Assembly: GCA_019911965.1 (NCBI GenBank)
Contig: JAIOJF010000010.1
Location: 1 to 42,374, forward strand
Reading direction: 5' to 3'
Length of the DNA stretch: 42,374 nucleotides
Source: Paracoccaceae bacterium
GTDB taxonomy: Bacteria; Pseudomonadota; Alphaproteobacteria; Rhodobacterales; Rhodobacteraceae
The position numbers were made by a program, and so were the translations under genes. Positions 36,289-42,374 of the stretch are shown here, one piece after another; the first letter of the stretch is position 1; each line of letters starts with the position of its first letter. Under the pieces are notes generated by a model. It was not told where the DNA came from, searched no databases, and saw only the letters and a program-made list of their open reading frames with translations.

Positions 36289-36984
36289 TCAGGCGGCGCG
36301 CGTGGTGCGCTGTTCGATGCGTTTTTCGTGCGCGCCCTGGATGATGCGATGCACGTAGATGCCGGGGGTGTGGATCATGTCGGGGTTCAGTTCGCCCGGA
36401 TGCACCAGTTCCTCGACCTCGGCGATGCAGATCCTGCCGCAGGTGGCGGCCGGCGGATTGAAGTTCCGCGCTGTCTTTCGATAGACCAGATTGCCCGACG
36501 TATCACCCTTCCAGGCCTTGACGATGGCGAGATCGGCAACGATGCCGCGTTCAAGGATATAGGTCTTGCCGTCGAACACCTTTTCTTCCTTGCCCTCGGC
36601 AATCACCGTGCCGACGCCGGTCTGGGTGTAGAAACCCGGAATACCGGCCCCACCGGCGCGCATGCGTTCTGCCAGCGTGCCTTGCGGGTTGAATTCCAGC
36701 TCCAGTTCGCCCGACAGGTATTGGCGCATGAATTCCGCGTTCTCGCCCACATAGGACGACATCATCTTCTTCACCTGTCTTGTTTCCAGCAGCAAGCCCA
36801 GGCCGAAGCCATCGACCCCGGCATTGTTCGAGGCAATCGTCAGGTCCTTGGTGCCGGCATCGCGGATCGCAGCGATCAGCAATTCGGGGATACCACACAG
36901 GCCGAACCCACCGGAAGCAATGGTCATGCCGTCGAACAGCACGCCGTCCAGCGCGTCGGCGGCGGTTTTGTAGACTTTCTTCAT
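36289..36984 (-). CDS. scoA: 3-oxoacid CoA-transferase subunit A
   Basis: A 231-aa subunit A of the same class I CoA-transferase. SGGFGLCGIPELLI (about 23-36) is the glycine-rich CoA-binding signature; VDGFGLGLLLETRQVKKMMS and RGIVADLAIVKAWKGD are further family motifs. The ATG is preceded by GGGGGGAT. ScoA-type (acetoacetate) is favoured by the opening MKKVYKTAADALDGVLFDG; substrate range is not certain. Confidence 0.92.
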   Translation of the reverse strand: MKKVYKTAADALDGVLFDGMTIASGGFGLCGIPELLIAAIRDAGTKDLTIASNNAGVDGFGLGLLLETRQVKKMMSSYVGENAEFMRQYLSGELELEFNPQGTLAERMRAGGAGIPGFYTQTGVGTVIAEGKEEKVFDGKTYILERGIVADLAIVKAWKGDTSGNLVYRKTARNFNPPAATCGRICIAEVEELVHPGELNPDMIHTPGIYVHRIIQGAHEKRIEQRTTRAA

Positions 36985-37071
36985 GGATATCCCCCCGAAT
37001 GGTAGCGTCGGGCACTATCTGAAGGTTCGCCTGCGATGAGTCAATGCTGTGAAAACACGCAAAACCGGCGG

Positions 37072-38187
37072 TTACGGTACAAGGCCGAATTCTGCCGCCA
37101 GATCATCCACCCATGAACGCTGGAACGCCTGTGCCCGTGCCCCCGGTTGCCGCGCTGTGACCGCCGCCAGCAGGGGATCACCGGCATCAATGGCGCTGCC
37201 AGCCAGTTCGCCGATCACCGCATGGCCGCAGAACGGCACGTAGGCCTCGGAATAGCCGCCCTCGTGGACCAGTACCAGCCGGTCGTCGCAGGTTTCCGCC
37301 GCCAGCGCCATCGCTCGCCGCGTCATCTGCCGGAAACCGTCGGCCGAGACCAGCATATGCGCCAAGGGGTCGAACGGGCTGGCATCGAAGCCGCAGGCAA
37401 CGATGATCGCATCCGGCGCGAAGGCGCGGATGGCCGGGGCCACCAGACGGTCGAACGCATCCAGATAGGCCGCATCGCCGCATCCGGCGGGCAACGGGAT
37501 GTTCATGTTGTGGCCCTCTCCGGCCCCCCTGCCCTGGTCCTGCGCGTCGCCGCTGTCCAGCGGGTAATTGTGTTCCTGATGCATCGAGATGGTCAGCACA
37601 TCGTCGCGCTCGTAGAAGATATGCTCGGTGCCATTGCCGTGGTGGACATCCCAGTCCAGCACCACGAAGCGTCGGCCCGGCCCTTCGGCAATGGCGTCCT
37701 CGATGGCGATGGCGATATTGGCCAACAGGCAAAAGCCGTTCGGATAATCCGGCAGGCAATGATGCCCCGGCGGGCGTGACAGCGCATAGGCGTTGCGCAT
37801 CTCGCCGCGCATGACCGCATTCAGCGCACCAATCGCCAGACCTGCGGACAGGGCGGCTATCTCGTAACCACCGCGCCCGAACGGGGTGCGCAGGCCAAGT
37901 TCGCCGCCACCGGCATCCGAGGTCTGCTTGAAGGTTGCAAGAAACGCCTCGGGGTGGACGCGGGCAAGCTGTTCATTTGTCGCCTCGGGTGCGGAACGGC
38001 AATCCAGTTCGCGCAAGAGGCCGGTCACGTCCATCAGGTTCTTCAGGCGGCGCTTGGTCTCGGGGCTTTCCGGCAGGCCCCCGGCGGCCAGCGGTTGCAC
38101 GAAACCGCCAACCGGCATGGTCAGCGCGTAATTGCCGCCGGAATGCCAGAAGCATCGTTCATCCCAGAAAAAGCCGGTCGGTTTCAT
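37072..38187 (-). CDS. Class II histone deacetylase-like / acetylpolyamine amidohydrolase
   Basis: A 371-aa zinc deacetylase of the arginase/deacetylase fold. Motifs are SRPPGHHCLPDYPNGFCLLAN with the catalytic His pair, LDWDVHHGNGTEHIF with zinc ligands Asp and His, ACGFDASPFDPLA with the third ligand, and VHEGGYSE. The reading frame extends further upstream, but tandem ATGs at 38190 and 38187 follow GAGG and mark the start. Bacterial members remove acetyl from polyamines or other amines. It is divergent from a diacylglycerol kinase gene. Confidence 0.88.
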   Translation of the reverse strand: MKPTGFFWDERCFWHSGGNYALTMPVGGFVQPLAAGGLPESPETKRRLKNLMDVTGLLRELDCRSAPEATNEQLARVHPEAFLATFKQTSDAGGGELGLRTPFGRGGYEIAALSAGLAIGALNAVMRGEMRNAYALSRPPGHHCLPDYPNGFCLLANIAIAIEDAIAEGPGRRFVVLDWDVHHGNGTEHIFYERDDVLTISMHQEHNYPLDSGDAQDQGRGAGEGHNMNIPLPAGCGDAAYLDAFDRLVAPAIRAFAPDAIIVACGFDASPFDPLAHMLVSADGFRQMTRRAMALAAETCDDRLVLVHEGGYSEAYVPFCGHAVIGELAGSAIDAGDPLLAAVTARQPGARAQAFQRSWVDDLAAEFGLVP

Positions 38188-38237
38188 CATTTGCCTCGTC
38201 GTTTGTCCAAGGTTAACATTGCCCGAGCGGGCGGCGG

Positions 38238-38621
38238 ATGAAAAGAGGCGGGCGCGGCATGGCAGGGTTCTGGAAGCGGCAGGTGGTGCGGGTGTCCAAC
38301 GCCACGATCTGGTCCATTGCCGGGGCACGGGCGACCTGGGCCAGCGAGGCGAATTTCCGGCAATGGACGCTGGCCAATGTGCTATCGGCGATGCTGGCCT
38401 TCTGGCTGGATCTGAGCGGGCTGGAGCGCGCGGTGATCATCGGCTTCGGGCTGATGATCCTGGTGGCGGAACTGGCCAATACCGCGATCGAGACCACGGT
38501 TGACCGCATTTCGCTGGATCAGCATCCCCTCAGCCGCAAGGCCAAGGATATCGGCAGCGCGGTGGTGGCCCTATCGGCGCTGATCGCGCTGGCGGTCTGG
38601 TTGCTGATCCTGTTTGGCTGA
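38238..38621 (+). CDS. dgkA: Diacylglycerol kinase (DgkA)
   Basis: A 127-aa integral membrane kinase, phosphorylating diacylglycerol or a related lipid for recycling. Three membrane segments are visible, and the catalytic ELANTAIETTVDRIS with HPLSRKAKDIGSAVV is the DgkA signature. A shorter start at 38259 is possible. It converges with the GNAT gene, 4 bp apart. Confidence 0.9.
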   Translation: MKRGGRGMAGFWKRQVVRVSNATIWSIAGARATWASEANFRQWTLANVLSAMLAFWLDLSGLERAVIIGFGLMILVAELANTAIETTVDRISLDQHPLSRKAKDIGSAVVALSALIALAVWLLILFG

Positions 38622-38625
38622 ATGT

Positions 38626-39093
38626 TCAGGGCGCGGGTTCGAGGTTCTTTTGCATCACGAACACGCTTCGCCCGGCCAGATCGGCGGTATCCAGCACCTC
38701 CCAGCCACGGGTGAAATAGATGCCGGGCGTATCGGTCAACAAAAACAGCCTCGTGTCGCCGCCGGTCGCGGCATAGGCCTCGACATGCGCCATCAGGGCG
38801 GCGGCAACGCCCTGTTCGCGGTGGTCGGGATCGACGACAAGGCTGCTGAGCCAGGGCGTCAGATGCGAGATGCTGCCGGTTTCCTCGTGCTCGATCATCC
38901 AGGCCATGCCGACCGGGCGATTGCCGTCGAAGGCAACGAAGACCTGATCAATCGGATGCTCCTCGATCCGGGTCAATTCGCAGTCCCAGTCAAGCGCGGA
39001 AAACCGCGCCGTTTCCCCCCATTCCGCCTGCGACCATGCGATACATGCCGCTCGGGCGGCAGGTACGGCAGAGAGCGATTGAATGGTCAGCAT
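38626..39093 (-). CDS. GNAT-family N-acetyltransferase
   Basis: A protein of about 155 aa with the GNAT acetyl-CoA-binding region LSSLVVDPDHREQGVAAALM (motif A, with RxxGxA-like turn) and a C-terminal TPGIYFTRGWEVLD (motif B). The N-terminus SLSAVPAARAACIAWSQAEW is like other small GNATs. An upstream in-frame Met at 39177 would add 28 residues and approach the divergent DUF167 gene; I prefer 39093. Substrate unknown. Confidence 0.8.
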   Translation of the reverse strand: MLTIQSLSAVPAARAACIAWSQAEWGETARFSALDWDCELTRIEEHPIDQVFVAFDGNRPVGMAWMIEHEETGSISHLTPWLSSLVVDPDHREQGVAAALMAHVEAYAATGGDTRLFLLTDTPGIYFTRGWEVLDTADLAGRSVFVMQKNLEPAP

Positions 39094-39207
39094 GGCAGCG
39101 TGCGGATCTGGAGAAGATTCAAGTCCGACAATAGCACGATCCCGCCGTTTCCGGTAAGCCGGAAATGTGTAATACACGCATGTGTTGCAGGAACGCCGGG
39201 GCGATGT

Positions 39208-39465
39208 ATGGACGATTTCACGCGATTTGGCGACGGGCGCGCGTTCAGCGTCCGGGTGACACCGAAGGCGGTGCGCAATCTGGTCGAGTTGGATAGCGAC
39301 GGCATTGCCGACCTCAGGGTGCGGGTAACGGTGGTGCCCGAAGGTGGCAAGGCAAATGCCGCTGTTCAGGGATTGCTGGCCAGGGCGCTCGGGGTGGCGA
39401 AATCACGGCTGGAACTGGTGCGCGGCGCGACATCGCGCGACAAGGTGTTCCGGGTACGCGATTAG
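39208..39465 (+). CDS. DUF167 (YggU-like) protein
   Basis: An 85-aa protein of the DUF167/YggU family, function unknown. FSVRVTPKAVRN near the N-terminus, and VPEGGKANAAVQGLLARALG, followed by GATSRDKVFRV, are the defining motifs. It is divergent from the GNAT gene and converges with a hypothetical, ending 4 bp from it. Confidence 0.88.
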   Translation: MDDFTRFGDGRAFSVRVTPKAVRNLVELDSDGIADLRVRVTVVPEGGKANAAVQGLLARALGVAKSRLELVRGATSRDKVFRVRD

Positions 39466-39469
39466 AGCA

Positions 39470-39718
39470 TTAACGCTTGCTGCCCGGTGCCGGGGCGAAC
39501 TGGTAGCTGCCTTCGGGCAGATCGAGGGCCGCCTGCAAATCACGCAATTGCGCGATCGACAGGGTGATGGTTTGAACCTCGTCGATGCGCGGGTCGTATT
39601 GCTCGACCGTGACGCAATCCTCGAACGCGGCGATGGTCACGTCCTCGCGCAGGGGTGCCGCGCCGTCGTCGATCAGGGTCACGATGGTGGCGTCGAATTC
39701 GTGTTCGATGGTAAACAT
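39470..39718 (-). CDS. Small conserved hypothetical protein
   Basis: An 82-aa acidic protein (MFTIEHEFDATIVTLIDDGA, then EDVTIAAFEDCVTVEQYDP). It reads as a compact alpha/beta domain with a helical IAQLRDLQAALDLPEG segment. The frame extends much further upstream without support. It ends 4 bp from the DUF167 gene. I do not recognise a family; similar small proteins occur in Rhodobacterales as far as I recall. Confidence 0.6.
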   Translation of the reverse strand: MFTIEHEFDATIVTLIDDGAAPLREDVTIAAFEDCVTVEQYDPRIDEVQTITLSIAQLRDLQAALDLPEGSYQFAPAPGSKR

Positions 39719-39856
39719 GGGCGACAGCCTACAGGCAATCGCAGGCCGGTGAAATGTCAATCTCCACCGCACCATTCCCTGCCCGCGAGACACTAATTCG
39801 CGTGACAGGGGATGCGCGCAAGCGCAAGATGGCGGCGGCAAAACATGGAGGTTGCG

Positions 39857-40204
39857 ATGGATATTAACCGGCGGGGAATGCTGGTGGCACTGGCCGCGCT
39901 GCCGCTGGCGCATGGCGCACAGGCGCAGGGCGTGGGGTTGAGCGGTGCCTATGTCGCCTATGGCCTCAACCCGGACGGCTCGGCCTATCAGGGCGACGTG
40001 ACGATCATCCATGCCGGGCAGTCCGTGGCGATGACATGGCGGATCGGCAACGACACCTATCGCGGCGAGGGCACATTGGAGGGCCGGGTGCTGAGCGTGA
40101 ACTGGGGCGACGGCCAGCCGGTGATCTATGTGGTGATGCCGAACGGCGCATTGCACGGCACCTGGGCCGATGGCACCGCACTGGAAAAGCTGGTGCCGGA
40201 TTGA
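39857..40204 (+). CDS. Exported hypothetical protein
   Basis: A 115-aa protein with an N-terminal signal peptide (MDINRRGMLVALAALPLAHG, cleavage near AQAQG) carrying a twin arginine, so Tat export is possible though the motif is not canonical. The mature part is rich in Gly, Tyr and beta-prone residues (GLSGAYVAYGLNPDGSAYQG). GGAGG precedes the ATG at 39857; the frame open from 39812 lacks such a site. Family not recognised. It converges with the next gene 7 bp away. Confidence 0.68.
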   Translation: MDINRRGMLVALAALPLAHGAQAQGVGLSGAYVAYGLNPDGSAYQGDVTIIHAGQSVAMTWRIGNDTYRGEGTLEGRVLSVNWGDGQPVIYVVMPNGALHGTWADGTALEKLVPD

Positions 40205-40211
40205 TCCCGGA

Positions 40212-40718
40212 TCAGACCCGCCCGACACCGACGACGTAGTTTTTCCCGTAGATCCGCGCACATTTCGGACAGGTCGTGTAGAAAAAGAAGATATCGGACG
40301 GTTCCTTGCCACGGGCGCGGATCTCGGCGCTCATCGCCGCGTGCCATTTGCCGGCATCGCGGAACGGCCCTTCAAAGACCTTCGTCACGAAATCCCCAGA
40401 CAGCGTGGCATTCTGTTCGCCCGGCACCGGCTTCTGCACCGCAAAGTAATGCTCGGATTTCCAGGGCGACATATCGCGGCTAAGGACAATGTAATCGTCG
40501 GTATCAACCGCACCGGCCTGATCGAGATGGCGCAGAACCCGGTCGAAGACCCGGCCCATGTTCAGCGGGATATGAAAGGCCGAACGGGTATCCGCACGCA
40601 CGAAGGCCTTGTCTGAAAGATGCAACTCCTGCCCGTCCCAGCCGTCAGGTTTGAAGCGCGGGCAGCAGCCGGTGGGCTTGTCGCTCTGATCCCATTTCGG
40701 GAGGTGATTTGTCTGCAT
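40212..40718 (-). CDS. Conserved hypothetical protein with C-terminal CxxC
   Basis: A 168-aa soluble protein. TGCCPRFKPDGWDGQELHLSDK near the N-terminus, SAFHIPLNMGRVFDRVLRHL, and TTCPKCARIYGKNYVV near the C-terminus look strongly conserved; two Cys pairs (CC and CPKC) suggest a metal site. I recall homologues annotated vaguely as hydrolase, but no known domain can be assigned. It stands apart from its neighbours, with 89 bp before the lipoprotein gene. Confidence 0.65.
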   Translation of the reverse strand: MQTNHLPKWDQSDKPTGCCPRFKPDGWDGQELHLSDKAFVRADTRSAFHIPLNMGRVFDRVLRHLDQAGAVDTDDYIVLSRDMSPWKSEHYFAVQKPVPGEQNATLSGDFVTKVFEGPFRDAGKWHAAMSAEIRARGKEPSDIFFFYTTCPKCARIYGKNYVVGVGRV

Positions 40719-40807
40719 GGCATGTCCTCCAAGATGCGGCAGAACGCTACCACAACAGGACGAATTGCGCCTTGATCACGGTCAGGTTTTCGCGGATTTG
40801 CGCAGCA

Positions 40808-41080
40808 TCAATACCGTTTGCGCTGGCGTGTCGCGGCATGGCCGCCACCGGCCCAGCAGGTCAGGCCCAGAAGGAATCCGAAATCGTACCAGCCGCCGGA
40901 ATTGGGCACGCCGTAAATGCCGACGGAATCGGAAAACCACGACACCACGAAGGCAATCGGGGCGACCGCGCCGTCAAACAGGCCCCAGAAAAACCCGCGC
41001 GAGCCTTCGATCGCCAGCGGCGCCTCGGCGCAGGCGGTGAGCAGGACGAGGCTGGCGAGCAGGAGGACAATATTGCGCAT
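40808..41080 (-). CDS. Small lipoprotein with a membrane-associated domain
   Basis: A 90-aa protein. MRNIVLLLASLVLLTAC is a signal peptide with lipobox LTAC, so Cys17 would be lipidated. It is followed by an aromatic, hydrophobic stretch FFWGLFDGAVAPIAFVVSWF, then GIYGVPNSGGWYDFGFLLGL, a pattern found in a widespread small-protein family of unknown function. A frame open further upstream lacks a signal peptide. Function unknown; envelope location is inferred. Confidence 0.68.
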   Translation of the reverse strand: MRNIVLLLASLVLLTACAEAPLAIEGSRGFFWGLFDGAVAPIAFVVSWFSDSVGIYGVPNSGGWYDFGFLLGLTCWAGGGHAATRQRKRY

Positions 41081-41158
41081 GGGGGTCGCCCGTTTGTTGC
41101 CGGATTTCGCCGCAGCATAAAGGATCGCCCGGCTCACGCAACCGGTTGGGTTGCGCAG

Positions 41159-42013
41159 TCAGCGCGCAAAGACCGCCGCAAGAAATGCCGTCAGGGCCTG
41201 CCGGGGCTGCGCGTGGTCCAGCAATTCATGGGTCCGCGCCAATTGGCCATTGCGATAGACGATGGATTGCCGGTTGGCCCCGGGCTTCAGATACGCGCTG
41301 CAATCGCCCTGCACGTCGGGATGGCGGAACCAGGGGTCGGCGGCACCCACCAGCGCCAGCACGGCCTCGCGCGAACCGGCATTGACGCCGCGATGATCCG
41401 GCCAGCCGGAATGGCAGGTCCAGCCCTCGATCACCCGCGCGGTGATGTGCTGGCCCGGCCGTGCGGCATAGGTGGCGGCGGTGATCGCGCCCTGGCTCAG
41501 GCCGATCAGCAGCACGCGGCTGCGGTCAACCGAAGGCAGGATGCGGCCCCGATCCAGCGCGTGCCCGGCATCGGCCTGCCGCATCGCCAGCGTGTGGCGG
41601 TACAACCCGCCGCGATGGCGGATAGTGTCGCAGGATTGCGGGTATTTCATGCGCGCGAAACTGGCCGGCGCGATGGCGACAAAACCGAGCGAGGCCAGCA
41701 GGTTCAGCCGCCGGTCGGTCCCGGCCCAGAAGCCCGAACAGCCATGCAGGTAGATCGCCAGCGGATAGCGGGTGCCGCCCGGCGGATGCCATTGGCTCAG
41801 GTCTTGGGCGCTCATCGCCCGCGCACCGCCCTTGCCATCGGGCACCCTAACCCGCGCCGATTGCCAGGTGCGCACCATTTCCGCCGCATCGGTCCAGTCG
41901 GATGGCTGCATCAGGGCGGGATCGGTGAAGCGCTTGGTGGCATTGCCGAGGCCATCGCCAAGCGAGGGCGTGGCGACAAGGGCGAGGATCAGGGCAAGGG
42001 TCAGGCGGTGCAT
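41159..42013 (-). CDS. Exported alpha/beta hydrolase (dienelactone-hydrolase-like)
   Basis: A 284-aa protein with a signal peptide (MHRLTLALILALVATPSLGD). YPLAIYLHGCSGFWAG is the oxyanion region, LLIGLSQGAITAATYAA the nucleophile elbow (Ser in GLSQG) and ARTHELLDH a candidate His. Two Cys in the mature region may form a disulfide. The frame extends 42 residues upstream but the Met at 42013 begins the signal sequence. It follows the ABM gene by 8 bp on the same strand. Substrate is unknown. Confidence 0.75.
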   Translation of the reverse strand: MHRLTLALILALVATPSLGDGLGNATKRFTDPALMQPSDWTDAAEMVRTWQSARVRVPDGKGGARAMSAQDLSQWHPPGGTRYPLAIYLHGCSGFWAGTDRRLNLLASLGFVAIAPASFARMKYPQSCDTIRHRGGLYRHTLAMRQADAGHALDRGRILPSVDRSRVLLIGLSQGAITAATYAARPGQHITARVIEGWTCHSGWPDHRGVNAGSREAVLALVGAADPWFRHPDVQGDCSAYLKPGANRQSIVYRNGQLARTHELLDHAQPRQALTAFLAAVFAR

Positions 42014-42021
42014 GTTTGGGG

Positions 42022-42336
42022 TCAGGCAGGAGACAGGATGTGGATCCTGCGATCCGCCACCATGTCGCGCGTGGCGGCGGCATAGGCCTTCATGTGCGGG
42101 GCCACGGCATGCGCGGCGAGATGCGCCATGCTGGCCCAACGCTCGACCACGACGAAGGTGTCGGGGCCGAACGGAGCCTGGGCGGGGCCTGCATTCTCGG
42201 TGTCGATGGTGGCCTCATAGCCAAGGCAGCCGTCCTCGGCCAAAACGGTGGGGACATTGGCCTGGAAAGAATTCAGCAATGCGCCACGCTGGCCGGGCTT
42301 GGCGCTGATGACGGCGATGACGTGGACATGGGACAT
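42022..42336 (-). CDS. Antibiotic biosynthesis monooxygenase (ABM) domain protein
   Basis: A 104-aa single-domain ABM protein, YgiN-like. VHVIAVISAKPGQRGALLNS opens the ferredoxin-like fold; CLGYEATIDTEN and FVVVERWASMAHLAAHAVAP are typical. Such proteins oxidise quinols or aromatic substrates or act as small stress-related monooxygenases. It is the first gene of a likely two-gene unit with the exported hydrolase; the remaining bases 42337-42374 are upstream sequence only. Confidence 0.82.
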   Translation of the reverse strand: MSHVHVIAVISAKPGQRGALLNSFQANVPTVLAEDGCLGYEATIDTENAGPAQAPFGPDTFVVVERWASMAHLAAHAVAPHMKAYAAATRDMVADRRIHILSPA

Positions 42337-42374
42337 GGGCGGGCCTCCGGTTGGGTTGGTCGGAGACGGTAGGG

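Overview
The window looks like chromosomal DNA of a Rhodobacterales (Roseobacter/Rhodobacter group) alphaproteobacterium. The evidence is high GC with long antisense shadow ORFs, a mini-ProRS, a meso-DAP-type MurE, the NsrR/NnrS/NnrU set, a DUF1127 gene followed by a CcsR ('cuckoo') RNA, and a dcw operon leader that matches the Rhodobacter sRNA UpsM. I saw no tRNA, rRNA or CRISPR.

Layout. 1-0.7 kb: the end of an IS21-like element abutting a degraded reading frame. 0.7-5.7 kb (minus): a methylamine-type catabolic module of LysR regulator, MttB-like methyltransferase and covalent-flavin DMGDH/GcvT protein. 5.9-10.0 kb: a nitric-oxide response locus, with divergent nsrR and a five-gene plus-strand operon (group III truncated haemoglobin, hemerythrin, 5-FCL-like protein, NnrS, NnrU) across a 27-bp palindromic operator. 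10.0-12.2 kb: thiolase, then an RsbV/RsbW-like partner-switching pair. 12.2-20.8 kb (minus): lolD, lolC/E, proS, a DadA-like oxidoreductase, prfB, mrcA. 21.0-31.7 kb (minus): the dcw cluster mraZ-rsmH-ftsL-ftsI-murE-murF-mraY-[alpha/beta hydrolase]-murD, which stops at murD without ftsW/murG. Its leader has a promoter with GTGG (MraZ-box-like) repeats and a strong hairpin terminator, predicting a sRNA of about 206 nt. 32.1-34.4 kb: tungstate transporter operon tupBCA. 34.4-34.8 kb: DUF1127 gene plus a two-hairpin CcsR-like RNA. 34.9-42.3 kb: exported lipase-like protein, ketoacid CoA-transferase (scoAB), class II deacetylase, diacylglycerol kinase, GNAT, DUF167 protein, small conserved hypotheticals, a lipoprotein, an exported hydrolase and an ABM monooxygenase.

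How the parts fit. The 12-32 kb block is mostly core envelope and translation functions on one strand. Its unusual points are the hydrolase embedded between mraY and murD, which has a 10-G run at its catalytic elbow, and an AT-rich palindromic island between murD and mrcA that shares a 24-bp motif with the lolC/proS gap. The NO operon combines NO scavenging, iron-centre repair and heme-copper membrane proteins with a folate-type enzyme whose role there is unclear. The two predicted small RNAs, the UpsM-like leader and the CcsR-like RNA, lie about 3 kb apart and are the most interesting non-coding signals.
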